Assembly (NCBI RefSeq): GCF_022370835.2
Contig: NZ_CP092365.1
Location: forward strand, 3,596,001 to 3,660,000
From: Mycolicibacillus parakoreensis
GTDB taxonomy: Bacteria; Actinomycetota; Actinomycetes; Mycobacteriales; Mycobacteriaceae
Length of the DNA stretch: 64,000 nucleotides
Reading direction: 5' to 3'
The notes beneath the pieces are model-generated. The model saw nothing but the letters and a program-made list of their open reading frames with translations, had not been told where the DNA came from and did not search any database. This document shows positions 42,117-50,354 of the stretch, in pieces. Positions within the stretch are counted from its first letter, which is position 1; each line of letters starts with the position of its first letter. A program made the translations under genes and the position numbers.

Positions 42117-43954
42117 GCGGGCACCGTCAATCCCAGACCGCGCAGCAGCGGGGTCACCGAGTAGCCGACATCGGCGGCGGTAATCGTCATCAGTTCCTCA
42201 TCGGTGAATTCGCCGGTTCCGGCCTGCTCGGAGTGGTCCAGTCGGAATTCGCGTTCCTCCTCGGAGCGTTCGACGAGGTTACGCACGAAACGACCGTTGC
42301 CGGCGATGTCGAGACTGCGCCGCTCGACGCCGTTGGCGTCGGGGCTCGACGCGGCGGCCAGCTGACCGAAGAGCTGCTCCATGTCGGTCAGCGCGCTCTG
42401 TTCGAACATGGAGTCGCGGTGCTGGGCCATGACATGGGCGATCTCGACCAGCTCGGCCGGGGTGTAGGACGGGAAGTCGATGCTGCGGGTGAACCGGGAG
42501 CGCAGACCTTCGTTGGTGTCCAGGAACCGGTCCAGGTCGGCGCGGTACCCGGCGATGATCACGACCAGCCGGTCGCGGTCGTTCTCCATCCGGGCCAGCA
42601 GCGTGTCGATCGCGACCAGACCGAAGTCGTTCTTGGCTCCGGTGGCCACCAACGCGTAGGCCTCATCGAGGAACAGCACCCCGTCGAGCGCGCTGTCGAT
42701 GATCGCGTTGGTCTTCGCCTCGGTCTCACCGATGTGCTGACCGATCAGGTCGGCGCGGTGGACCTCTTTGACGTTCTCCTTCTTCAACAGCCCCAGGCCG
42801 CAGTAGATCTTGGCGACCACGCGCGCGATCGTGGTCTTACCGGTTCCGGGTGGTCCGGCGAAGATCAGGTGGTGGGTGCGCTGGGCGACGGTCAGCCCGC
42901 GCTCCTGGCGCATCAGCCCCATCGCCACCGAACTCTTCAGCCGCTGCACCTGGTTTTTGACCTCGTCCAGGCCGATGAACTCGCCGAGTTCGCGTTCGGC
43001 CTGCTCCAGCAGCTCCGCCTTGCGCTCGGCGGCCTCCGGGTCGATGAAGTCGCCCTCGTCGGGCTCGGTGGCCGGGTCCCACGGGTCGGTGCGGGCGTCG
43101 ATGCGGTCGCCGGTGGTGGTCGCGATCCCGAACGACCGGTCGTTGAGGGCCTGCTGGACCTGCTCGTTCTCCGGGTTGGCGGCGAACAGGTCTTGGAGGA
43201 CCTCCTCGGCGGCATCCTCGTCGACGTGCACCCGCAGCACCAGCCCGCGCGCCAGCGCCCCGTCGACGGCGGCCACCGCGACCGGCCCCTCCGGCTCCTC
43301 CAGGTAGGACAGAGCCGCGGCGTGCATGCCCAACCGGGCCAGGCTGATCCCGAGCGTGACCTTGACGGCGTGGGTGAACAACTCGTCGAGGGCGGCGTCG
43401 TTGACCAGCGGCGTGAGCAGCTTCACCACGTCGGACCAGCGTTCGGCGCGGTAGTGGATGGTGGCCAGCACCCAGCGGGCCTCCCGCCAGGCCGGGCGGC
43501 GCTCGGTGATCTCCAGGGCGATCTCGTGGGCTTCGGCGAACCGGTCGGCCGCGCCCAGCGCGGCGGCGTAGGCGAGCCGGAAATCGTCGGCCTCGACCGC
43601 CCGGAACCGCAGGTACAGCCCGGTGTCGTAGCTGAACGACACCGCCCCCTGCTGCAGGTCGACCTCGCGCTGCAGCACCCCGGCGGTGCCGACCGCCTGC
43701 GCGGCGGCCTCCAGCACCGGCAGCGAGTCGTCCCCGGCGGCCGCCAGCCCCACCCAGGCGTCGCACTGGTCGTGGGCGATCCGGGTCAGCGCGGCGAAAC
43801 CGGTGCGCGCGGCGACCAGATCGGCGGGCCGCTGCCGCCCGTGCACCGTCACCCCCAGCGCCCGACAGCAGGTGGCGAACCGGCTGACGATGTCGCCGTC
43901 GACCCGGTGCGCGGCGTTCCGCGCCGCCAGCATGCCGGTGTCAGCGTTTCCCAC
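42113..43954 (-). CDS. eccA3: ESX-3 cytosolic AAA+ ATPase EccA3
   Basis: A 613-residue CbxX/CfqX-type AAA+ protein. The N-terminal 280 residues form TPR-like repeats; the ATPase core has Walker A FAGPPGTGKTTIA (~366) and Walker B GVLFLDEAYAL. It helps recycle EspG chaperones and disassemble substrates. The start is GTG 43954 with GAAAGGG about 9 bases upstream. It is the first gene of the operon, directly behind an IdeR-like box. Confidence 0.95.
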   Translation of the reverse strand: MGNADTGMLAARNAAHRVDGDIVSRFATCCRALGVTVHGRQRPADLVAARTGFAALTRIAHDQCDAWVGLAAAGDDSLPVLEAAAQAVGTAGVLQREVDLQQGAVSFSYDTGLYLRFRAVEADDFRLAYAAALGAADRFAEAHEIALEITERRPAWREARWVLATIHYRAERWSDVVKLLTPLVNDAALDELFTHAVKVTLGISLARLGMHAAALSYLEEPEGPVAVAAVDGALARGLVLRVHVDEDAAEEVLQDLFAANPENEQVQQALNDRSFGIATTTGDRIDARTDPWDPATEPDEGDFIDPEAAERKAELLEQAERELGEFIGLDEVKNQVQRLKSSVAMGLMRQERGLTVAQRTHHLIFAGPPGTGKTTIARVVAKIYCGLGLLKKENVKEVHRADLIGQHIGETEAKTNAIIDSALDGVLFLDEAYALVATGAKNDFGLVAIDTLLARMENDRDRLVVIIAGYRADLDRFLDTNEGLRSRFTRSIDFPSYTPAELVEIAHVMAQHRDSMFEQSALTDMEQLFGQLAAASSPDANGVERRSLDIAGNGRFVRNLVERSEEEREFRLDHSEQAGTGEFTDEELMTITAADVGYSVTPLLRGLGLTVPA

Positions 43955-43971
43955 GCGACCGCCCTTTCAAC

Positions 43972-43990
43972 ATAGCTTTACCTAACCTAA
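43972..43990 (-). promoter_or_regulatory. IdeR (iron) box
   Basis: Read on the minus strand, TTAGGTTAGGTAAAGCTAT agrees with the IdeR consensus TTAGGTTAGGCTAACCTAA in 15 of 19 positions, with a perfect left half. It lies 17 bp upstream of the eccA3 GTG, where Fe-IdeR would block transcription. Confidence 0.8.
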
Positions 43991-44160
43991 CTTGAAGAAG
44001 CTAGCACTGCCCCACACCGCCTGTCGAGACGGCTGCCAGTGATCGCACCGTGGCCTCAATCACCGTGGTCAGCGACGCCCGGCCGCGGGCACCGCAAACT
44101 TCCGCGCGCCGGATCACCCGCACCGTCGCGCCCCCTTCCCCGCGGCCGGACCCCGGCCGT

Positions 44161-44188
44161 CATTACTGAAAATGGTTTTCGTTAACGG
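44161..44188. promoter_or_regulatory. Zur-like box 1
   Basis: Contains GAAAATGGTTTTC, a perfect 5+5 inverted repeat at 44168-44180 flanked by TTA and GTTAACGG, the pattern of actinobacterial zinc-uptake-regulator sites (TGAAAAT..TTTTCA). It is repeated, degenerate, 48 bp downstream. Confidence 0.7.
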
Positions 44189-44208
44189 GGACGATACCCC
44201 GGATAACG

Positions 44209-44236
44209 CGTTATTGAAAACGATGACCGTTAACGG
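44209..44236. promoter_or_regulatory. Zur-like box 2
   Basis: Aligns with 44161-44188 at 21 of 28 positions: CGTTATTGAAAACGATGACC then GTTAACGG. The left half is a good Zur half-site and the right half is weaker. The pair may bind co-operatively. Confidence 0.6.
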
Positions 44237-44267
44237 CGGTTGAACTCGGCACGCCACGGGGACTCTC

Positions 44268-45176
44268 CTAGCCCTTGATCCCGCTGACCAGGGTGATGCG
44301 GGCGATCATCGGCCCCGCCTCGACGTCGGCCGTCGGCACCGGGCGCCCCAGGTCACCGAGCCACGCGGCCAGCGGCGTCGGGGCGGCGCTCCAGCCCCGC
44401 GCACCGAACCACTCGTGAGCGGGCGCGCAGCGCTGGTTGTAGATCAGCTGGTGGAACACCCGGGCGTCATCCCCGGCCGCCTGCTCCTCGGCCAGGGCCG
44501 CGGCGTAGTCGGCCGGCGGCATCGGCGCCCCGTCCTCGACGGCGACGTGGCTTCCCGGCGCCGCCAACGCGTCGATGCCGGTGAACAGCTGTTCCTGCGC
44601 GCCGGCCGGCAGGTAGATCAGCAGCCCCTCGGCGATCCACGCCGACGGGCGCGCCGGGTCGAACCCCGCCTCACGCAGCGCCTGCTGCCAGTCGTCGCGC
44701 AGGTCGACCGCGATCTCGCGGCGCTCGGCACGGGGCCGGGCACCGTGATCGGCCAGGGCCTGGCGCTTGAACGCCAGCACCTCCGGTTGGTCCAATTCGA
44801 ACACGGTGGTGCCGTCCGGCCACCCCAGCCGGTAGGCGCGCGAGTCCAGGCCGGCGGCCAGGATGACCACCTGACGCACCCCGGCCTCGGCGGCGCGGCG
44901 GAAGTAGTCGTCGAAGTACCGGGTGCGCGCCGCCTGGAAGTTCACGAAATGCGCACCGAAGTCGGCGGATTTGAGGTCGTGATCGGGGCGGCTGCCGTCG
45001 AGCACCCCGGCCCAGTCGCCGCCGACCGCGCGGCAGAACACCTCGGCGTAGGGGTCGACGACCAACGGGTCGGGCTTCTGCGCCTCCAGCGCACGGGCGG
45101 TGGCTACGAACAAGGCGGTGGACCCGACACTGGTGGTGATGTCCCAGCTGTCGTCGTCGCTACGGATTCCAGACAT
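44268..45176 (-). CDS. SAM-dependent methyltransferase (Rv0281-like)
   Basis: A 302-residue methyltransferase of the mycobacterial TIGR00027/leucine carboxyl-methyltransferase-like family: [20 protein letters not shown], the SAM loop [34 protein letters not shown] and [12 protein letters not shown]. Substrate unknown. It sits upstream of the ESX-3 promoter region, matching Rv0281. ATG 45176 gives the usual family N-terminus. Confidence 0.9.
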   Translation of the reverse strand: MSGIRSDDDSWDITTSVGSTALFVATARALEAQKPDPLVVDPYAEVFCRAVGGDWAGVLDGSRPDHDLKSADFGAHFVNFQAARTRYFDDYFRRAAEAGVRQVVILAAGLDSRAYRLGWPDGTTVFELDQPEVLAFKRQALADHGARPRAERREIAVDLRDDWQQALREAGFDPARPSAWIAEGLLIYLPAGAQEQLFTGIDALAAPGSHVAVEDGAPMPPADYAAALAEEQAAGDDARVFHQLIYNQRCAPAHEWFGARGWSAAPTPLAAWLGDLGRPVPTADVEAGPMIARITLVSGIKG

Positions 45177-45296
45177 GGTCGGGACGTTACGCCGCCCGTC
45201 GCGGCGCAAATCCGGTCGGGGCGCCGGGCGCACGCTCATCGCGCGCCGGCCGCCGAGCCCACGCTTTTCACCGACGAAGCCTAGCAAGAACCGTTT

Positions 45297-45312
45297 CTCC
45301 GCAACAGCGGAG
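45297..45312. terminator. Hairpin between PPE and methyltransferase genes
   Basis: CTCCGC-AACA-GCGGAG is a perfect stem with a tetraloop in the 212-bp gap. It is followed by a second inverted repeat at 45330-45352. Termination of the PPE transcript is the likely role, as both flanking genes are leftward. Confidence 0.5.
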
Positions 45313-45329
45313 TTATCGATGGGGATCCA

Positions 45330-45352
45330 CCGGATATTTGCTGGATATCCGG
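45330..45352. promoter_or_regulatory. CCGGATAT inverted repeat
   Basis: CCGGATAT-n7-ATATCCGG is a perfect 8+8 inverted repeat about 154 bp upstream of the methyltransferase start. It looks like an operator for an unidentified regulator, or a second terminator. Confidence 0.45.
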
Positions 45353-45388
45353 GCAATACGGGCGTATCCACGGTTTTCAGGGTGGGTG

Positions 45389-46954
45389 TCACGCAGGCGG
45401 CTCCGCGTCCCAGGTCTCGGGCATCAGCGGGCGCGCCGGCCCGGGGTCGTCGCCGACCGTCAGCGTCGTCAAGCCGGCGGCGGGGCGCGACGCCCCCTTG
45501 TCGACGGTGCCGGCGAACCCGAGCCGGCCGGCGTCGCGCGCCGAGGTCGTGACCGCCTCGGGGTCCGCGGGCCGGTCCAGATACTCGTAGCGATGTCCGC
45601 GGTCGATGACCGGCCGACGGGCCCGACGCCGGCCGTGCCGGTCCGGCGCGGCGGCCGGGGCGCCGGTCGCGGTGGCGTCGAGCGCGGTCGGTGTGGGCGC
45701 CCGCGAGGCGGTGCGCGCCGCCGTGCCCTGGGGCAGTCCGAAGCCGGTCGCCATGTATCCGAAGCCCTCCAGCCCGGTGGCCGGCGCGGCCGGCGGGGCG
45801 GGACCGGCCGGCGGGGTGCTCGGCGCGGCGGGGGCCGCGGTGACCGTGTCGGCCGGGGCGGTCGGGGTCGTCGGGACCGTCGATCCGGTCGGGGCCGCCG
45901 TCACGCCCGGCCCGGTCGGCACCGCGGCAGCACCGCCCGGCGCGGGCAGCGGTGCCGACGCCGCCGGCGGGCCCAACCCCGCGAGTCCGGCGAGTCCGGC
46001 GAGCCCCGCGGTGGCGCCCAGGCCGGTGACCGGCGCCAGGGCGGCGACGGCCACGCCGACACCGACGGTCACCAGCAGGGGAAGCTCCTGGATCAGGAAC
46101 CGCAGGGTGCGCAGCGTCCACATCACGGCGCGGTAGGTGTTCCACGCGATCAGGTACTCGATGATCACCGGCAAGTCGGCCGGGTTGGCGCCCAGGTGGG
46201 TCACGAAGTACTCGATGGTGCTGCTGGGCAACTGGGTGACCAGGTTCGGTAGGTGCTGCAGATACTGATCGGGGGTCCAGTTGCCCTGCCCGTCCGGCCC
46301 GAAGAGCATGTTCCAGATCTCCGCGGGCGTGGGCAGGGTGAAATCACCGGTGCCTCCCGGGCCGGTGCCGCCCCCACCACCGCCGCCGCCTCCGCCGGAT
46401 CCCGCCCCCTGCCCGCCCCCGGCGCGGGCCGCGGCGCCGCCGGACGTGTGGCCCAGGCTCCTCGCGCTCTCGGCGGTGGCCTCATAGCCCTGCATCGTGG
46501 TGGCCGCCTGCACCCACATGCGCGTGTAGTCGGCCTCGTTGACCGCGATCGGGATGGTGTTGACGCCGAAGAAGTTCGTTGCCAGCAGCGCCGCGTGCAC
46601 GGTGTGGTTGGCCGCCAGCTCGGCAAGGGTCGGCATCGCCGCCAGCGCGGCGCTGTAGGCGCCGGCGATGATCTCGTGGCGGGCGGCGGAGCGGGCGCTG
46701 AGCTCACCGGCCAGCCGCAGCCAGCCCAGATACGGCAGATGCGCGCCCGCGTAGGTCTGGGCGGTCGCCCCCGACCAGACCGCCTCGGCGTCGGTGAGCA
46801 CCGCGGTCAGTTCGGCGGCCGCCGTGGCGTATCCGGCGCTGAGCTCGGTCCACGCGCCGGCGGCCGCCAGGACCGGGCCCGGGCCGGGCCCACTGCTCAG
46901 CGCCGCCGAATGCACCTCCGGCGGCGAGGCCAGCCAGATGGGAGCCAGCAGCAT
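45389..46954 (-). CDS. PPE-family protein (PPE3-position)
   Basis: A 521-residue PPE protein starting [23 protein letters not shown] motif near residue 11, [19 protein letters not shown] turn, SVP-less helical domain to about 180, then a poly-Gly stretch, a hydrophobic region ([20 protein letters not shown]) and a Pro/Thr/Ala-rich tail ending [20 protein letters not shown]. The C-terminal region echoes PPE4 (LGFTGT.../LGFAGT...), so the pair is probably a duplication of pe5-ppe4. By position it matches PPE3/Rv0280. Confidence 0.88.
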   Translation of the reverse strand: MLLAPIWLASPPEVHSAALSSGPGPGPVLAAAGAWTELSAGYATAAAELTAVLTDAEAVWSGATAQTYAGAHLPYLGWLRLAGELSARSAARHEIIAGAYSAALAAMPTLAELAANHTVHAALLATNFFGVNTIPIAVNEADYTRMWVQAATTMQGYEATAESARSLGHTSGGAAARAGGGQGAGSGGGGGGGGGGTGPGGTGDFTLPTPAEIWNMLFGPDGQGNWTPDQYLQHLPNLVTQLPSSTIEYFVTHLGANPADLPVIIEYLIAWNTYRAVMWTLRTLRFLIQELPLLVTVGVGVAVAALAPVTGLGATAGLAGLAGLAGLGPPAASAPLPAPGGAAAVPTGPGVTAAPTGSTVPTTPTAPADTVTAAPAAPSTPPAGPAPPAAPATGLEGFGYMATGFGLPQGTAARTASRAPTPTALDATATGAPAAAPDRHGRRRARRPVIDRGHRYEYLDRPADPEAVTTSARDAGRLGFAGTVDKGASRPAAGLTTLTVGDDPGPARPLMPETWDAEPPA

Positions 46955-46964
46955 CGCGGCGCGC

Positions 46965-47264
46965 CTAGCGCGGGTAGGTCGCCGCGGCCAGCGCGTCACC
47001 GCCGGCGTAGTCGGCGCCGGCCTCGGCGGCCCCGACACCGGCGCGGCCCAACACCGCGGCCGCGTAGGCGCCGACGGCGGCGTGCTGGGCGCCCTGGGCG
47101 CTGAGATCGGTCGCCGCCCGCACCGACACCGGGTCACCGGCCGGCGGGGCCACGACCCCGATCACCGGGGCGGTCGCCGCATGCAGCGCGGCCAGCTGGG
47201 CGGCGATGGCCTGCACGGCGGCGCCGGTGGCCGCCACCCCCTCGGGCAGAATCCTCAGGGTCAT
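46965..47264 (-). CDS. PE-family protein
   Basis: A 99-residue PE-only protein ([20 protein letters not shown]...) with YxxxD in ADYAGGD. It is 10 bp upstream of its PPE partner and similar to PE5, supporting duplication of the ESX-3 PE/PPE pair. A weak ribosome-binding site is present. Confidence 0.9.
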   Translation of the reverse strand: MTLRILPEGVAATGAAVQAIAAQLAALHAATAPVIGVVAPPAGDPVSVRAATDLSAQGAQHAAVGAYAAAVLGRAGVGAAEAGADYAGGDALAAATYPR

Positions 47265-47375
47265 CGCGGTGCCCCCTTCCCGTCGGCCGCGGTGCGCCCG
47301 GATCGATGCAGCAGCCGCGAATTCGGTTCAGGTCTCATCATCACACCGCTTTTTCGGATATTCATCGGTATCTCC

Positions 47376-48167
47376 TCAATATTTCTTGACCACTGAGCGG
47401 GCGGCGGTGCGCCAGCGTCGCCGCCCGCGCTCATCGACGGTCGGCGCCTCCAACAGCAGCACCGCCCGCCCGTCGAGCAGCACCGGGCGCACCCAGTCGC
47501 CCATGTCGATCGGCTCGCCGGCGGCGGGTCGACCGTCGGCGCCGTCGCGGGCGACGTCGATGGGGATCAGGGCCCGCACCGTGTCGATGTCGGCCCGGGC
47601 GGGCAGCGCGCCGAGCCCGGGAAGGTCGATGAAGAACCCGTCGCGCCCGCCGAGGTGCAGCCCGACCGCGGCCAGGGCACCGAGCACGCCGTCCTCGGTG
47701 CCGCCGTGCCCGGAGAGGTGCACCCCGACGGCCGCGGCCAGGCGGCGCGCCGAGACGGTCGCCAGCACCTCACGCTGGGCGCGCCGGCCGAACGCGGTGA
47801 GGTCGGCCGCGGCGCCGCCCAGCCGTGTCGGCACGGCGACCACCAGCCCGGGGTCGGCGGCCGGCGGGCAGACCCGCTCCAAGAACTCCGCGGCCACGGC
47901 GATGACGGCATCGCGGATCGCCTCGGGGTCACCGGCGGGGCTGCGCCAGGCCAGACAGGCACTCGTGTTGTGCGAGGTGTAGGGGATCCGGTCGTCGCGA
48001 AGCAGCTGGTGCCGGGTCGCCCCGGCCGGGGTGCCGAGCCCGGCGCGCTCCAGCACCTGCAGCAGCTGGCGGGCCCGTCGACCGGTCCCCGGGCTGACCA
48101 GGTCGTCGGTGTCGTCGATCCCGATCAGCAGATCGACACCGGCCAACGCCCCGGCCACCACAGACAC
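47376..48167 (-). CDS. TiaS-like/COG1571-type nucleotide-binding protein
   Basis: A 263-residue protein with the N-terminal TiaS-type signature DLLIGIDDTDDLVSPGTGRR and conserved RHQLLRDDRIPYTSHNTSAC. It resembles the catalytic region of tRNA(Ile2) agmatinylcytidine synthetase but lacks the RNA-binding extensions, so in bacteria its substrate is unknown. It is divergent from a membrane-protein gene across a perfect palindrome. Start at 48167 is by reading-frame limit and family alignment. Confidence 0.7.
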   Translation of the reverse strand: MSVVAGALAGVDLLIGIDDTDDLVSPGTGRRARQLLQVLERAGLGTPAGATRHQLLRDDRIPYTSHNTSACLAWRSPAGDPEAIRDAVIAVAAEFLERVCPPAADPGLVVAVPTRLGGAAADLTAFGRRAQREVLATVSARRLAAAVGVHLSGHGGTEDGVLGALAAVGLHLGGRDGFFIDLPGLGALPARADIDTVRALIPIDVARDGADGRPAAGEPIDMGDWVRPVLLDGRAVLLLEAPTVDERGRRRWRTAARSVVKKY

Positions 48168-48214
48168 CGCCTCACCCTAGAAGTCGCATACGCGCAGATT
48201 CAAGCAAATACATT

Positions 48215-48226
48215 CCGCAATTGCGG
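48215..48226. promoter_or_regulatory. Perfect palindrome CCGCAATTGCGG
   Basis: A 12-bp perfect palindrome in the middle of the 71-bp divergent promoter region between the TiaS-like and membrane-protein genes, 12 bp before the latter's start. It is likely an operator for a dimeric regulator that is not encoded next to it. Confidence 0.6.
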
Positions 48227-48238
48227 TATCCTGCCGGA

Positions 48239-48856
48239 ATGGTCGCCGCGTTCCCGACACTGCCCCGGGGGCCGGCGGCGGTACGCGCGGGGTGGCTGGC
48301 CCGCGAGATCGTCGTCGGGGCGGGCGCGGTGGCGCTGATCGTCACCTCCGCGGAGCTGCGGCTGCCGATCGGGGTGCCCGGGCATCGCGGCCTGATCTGG
48401 CTGACCCTGCTGGTCGCGGTCGCCGCGACCAGCAGGGCACGCACCACGGTGCTCGCCGTCGGCGCGGCCTCCGCGATCGGGCTGCCGGCCGTGGGCGGCG
48501 CCCCCGGGCACGGCGGGCGGTATGTGCTCGCCGCCGCCCTGCTCTATGTGCTCACCGACCTCGCGGCGGTGCGGCGTCGGCCGTGGCTGCTGGCGCTGGC
48601 GGCGGCACCGATCCATCTTCTCGCGGTGGGCGCCTCGACCGGCCTGCTCGGCGCGGCCGGGATCGCCACCAAGATCGGCGGCCACCTGGGTTTCGGCCTC
48701 GGCGCCGGGGCGCTGGGCCTGCTCACCGCCGCGCGCCCGGGTCACACCAGCGCCGGGTCGGCGGGATCACCACCAGGATCAGCAGGATCAACAGGAACGG
48801 CACCGGCAAGGTGGCCAGGTTCACCGGATCGGAGCCCCCCACGGCCCCGACGTTGA
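48239..48856 (+). CDS. Hypothetical polytopic membrane protein
   Basis: A 205-residue protein with about five hydrophobic segments (IVVGAGAVALIVTSAEL, LIWLTLLVAVAATSRA, YVLAAALLYVLTDLA, LLALAAAPIHLLAVGAST, HLGFGLGAGALGLLTAA). It may be a transporter or a substrate-binding membrane component. After residue ~165 the sequence is low-complexity, and its 3' end overlaps the convergent gene by 134 bp. The true end may be nearer 48740 if a frameshift is present. Family not recognised. Confidence 0.6.
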   Translation: MVAAFPTLPRGPAAVRAGWLAREIVVGAGAVALIVTSAELRLPIGVPGHRGLIWLTLLVAVAATSRARTTVLAVGAASAIGLPAVGGAPGHGGRYVLAAALLYVLTDLAAVRRRPWLLALAAAPIHLLAVGASTGLLGAAGIATKIGGHLGFGLGAGALGLLTAARPGHTSAGSAGSPPGSAGSTGTAPARWPGSPDRSPPRPRR

Positions 48857-49226
48857 GGCCCTGCCAGATGAGCGCGAACCCCACGCCCGCCGCGCACGCG
48901 GCGGTGAGCACCCGGCGCCCGGCACCGCGGCGGCGACCCAAAAGCACCCCGCCGCGGATCAACGCCGCCACCAGGGCGCCCTGCACGACGGTGCCGACCG
49001 CCAGCAGCACCAGCGGCCACGCCGACTGCGCGGCGTTCGGCCCGCCCCACGGGTGCCGCCAGCCGTCGGACCACGTCGACCAGACCAGCACCGAGCCGAG
49101 CACCACCGCGCAGAACCCGTACCAGACCGCGCCGGCGAACCCGAGCAGGCTTGCCGCCCCGGCGATCACGCCGTCGGCGGGTCTGGCCGCCGACGCCGGG
49201 CGCCCCTCTCGCCCGTCTGGGGTCAC
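48723..49226 (-). CDS. Hypothetical membrane protein
   Basis: A 167-residue protein with four hydrophobic segments (GVIAGAASLLGFAGAVWYGF, AVVLGSVLVWSTW, PLVLLAVGTVVQGALVAALI, VLTAACAAGVGFALIWQGLN, and VPFLLILLILVVIPP). It starts at GTG 49226, overlapping the upstream VOC gene by four bases, so both are in one transcript. Function unknown. Confidence 0.6.
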   Translation of the reverse strand: MTPDGREGRPASAARPADGVIAGAASLLGFAGAVWYGFCAVVLGSVLVWSTWSDGWRHPWGGPNAAQSAWPLVLLAVGTVVQGALVAALIRGGVLLGRRRGAGRRVLTAACAAGVGFALIWQGLNVGAVGGSDPVNLATLPVPFLLILLILVVIPPTRRWCDPGARR

Positions 49227-49603
49227 GCGACCGAGGGGTTGCGCCGGGCGGCGGCGGTCCTGGGCGCCACCCGCGGATCCGCTTCACCGAATTCCCTGGT
49301 CCAGCAGGCGAATTCGACCGCGCTGACGATCTCCCCGATGCCCGGGATCGCGGCCGGGCAGGAGAGCACCGGCACCCGGTCGGGCGCCTCGGCGAACCAG
49401 AGGAACGCCACACAGTCGCCGTTGCCGGCGTCGAAGAAGAAGTGCTGGCCCAGGCCGTCGGGCAGGTCCAGGGCCTCGACCAGCGGCATACCCAGGGTGT
49501 TGCTGTCGAAGTCGACGGTGCGCGCCATGTCCGAGCAGACCAGCGCGACGTGGCTGATGCCGCTGCAGGCGAACTCCTCGTTGGTGTTGGACGGCTTGAT
49601 CAT
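49223..49603 (-). pseudogene. VOC-family protein with in-frame internal deletion (Rv0274-like)
   Basis: A 126-residue frame that starts as a normal VOC/glyoxalase-fold protein (MIKPSNTNEEFACSGISHVA, then DFDSNTLGMPLVEALDLPDG and QHFFFDAGNGDCVAFLWFAE). At ~residue 97 it jumps from EIVSAV straight to EFACWTREF, which resembles the C-terminal end of the 193-residue Rv0274 group from memory. About 65 residues, covering most of the second beta-alpha-beta half and one metal ligand region, appear to be missing without a frameshift. It probably has no dioxygenase function, though the frame remains open. Confidence 0.65.
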
Positions 49604-49637
49604 CGCCGGACCCCCTGGTCACCCTGGCCTTACCGTG

Positions 49638-49665
49638 AATCTGAACCTAACATCAGGTTCAGATT
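49638..49665. promoter_or_regulatory. TetR operator, perfect 11+11 inverted repeat
   Basis: AATCTGAACCT-n6-AGGTTCAGATT lies between the divergent VOC gene and the TetR gene. Its size and location fit an autoregulatory operator acting on both. Confidence 0.75.
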
Positions 49666-49700
49666 GCGACCAGGGGATCTGGCGTACAGGAGGTACGACG

Positions 49701-50354
49701 CTGCCCACCGAACAGACCACCGACACGGGTCCGCCGCGACCCACCGAGCGGGGACGGCAGACCCGGGCGGCGATCGACGCCGCCGCCCGCACGCTCATCG
49801 CCCGCCGCGGCGTGCTTTCGACCACGATCGCCGACATCGCGGCGGCATCGGGCCGCTCGGCGGCGTCGTTCTACAATTACTACGACTCCAAGGAAGACAT
49901 GCTGCGCCAATGGGCGTGGCGGTTTCGCGACGAGGCCGCCGGGCGCGCGGCTCCCCTACACCGGTCGGGGCTGTCGAACTGGGAGCGTGCCCGCCAGGCG
50001 GCCGCCGCGCACTGGCAGACCTACCGCCACCGGACGGCGGAGATGATCGGCATCTGGCAGCTGGCGATGGTCAACGAGGACTTCGCCGGGTACTGGGCCG
50101 AGATCTGCGCCATCCCGACCGCCTACTTCACCGAGACGGTGCGCCGCGCCCAACGCGAGGGCTACTGCGCCGGCGACGACCCGCGGCTGCTGGCCGAGGC
50201 CCTGGTGGCGATGTTCAACCAGTTCTGTTTCGTCCAGCTCGGCGGCGCCCGCGGTGGTGTCGACCCCGACGACGACGCCTGCATCGCCACGCTGGCCCAC
50301 ATCGTCTACCGGGCGATCTATTTCCCCGCGCCGCACCGGGGCGCACCCCGGTGA
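49701..50354 (+). CDS. TetR-family regulator (Rv0273c-like), probable CTG start
   Basis: A 217-residue regulator: HTH about 33-60 (TTIADIAAASGRSAASFYNYYDSKED) and a TetR_C domain with conserved LSNWERARQAAAAHWQTYRH. No ATG, GTG or TTG suits the N-terminus. CTG 49701 lies seven bases after a perfect AGGAGG (49688-49693) and begins LPTEQTTDTG, so CTG initiation is proposed; GTG 49635 upstream would place the operator inside the gene. It is translationally coupled to the hydrolase gene and likely controls the operon, including FadE6. Confidence 0.82.
   Translation: MPTEQTTDTGPPRPTERGRQTRAAIDAAARTLIARRGVLSTTIADIAAASGRSAASFYNYYDSKEDMLRQWAWRFRDEAAGRAAPLHRSGLSNWERARQAAAAHWQTYRHRTAEMIGIWQLAMVNEDFAGYWAEICAIPTAYFTETVRRAQREGYCAGDDPRLLAEALVAMFNQFCFVQLGGARGGVDPDDDACIATLAHIVYRAIYFPAPHRGAPR

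Larger units (their letters stand above)
43955..44267 (-). promoter_or_regulatory. ESX-3 promoter region (313 bp)
   Basis: No gene is seen here. It contains, nearest the eccA3 start, an IdeR-like box (43972-43990), then about 170 bp of GC-rich sequence, then two Zur-like operators (44161-44188 and 44209-44236) next to the end of the methyltransferase gene. This supports iron and zinc control of ESX-3. Confidence 0.8.
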
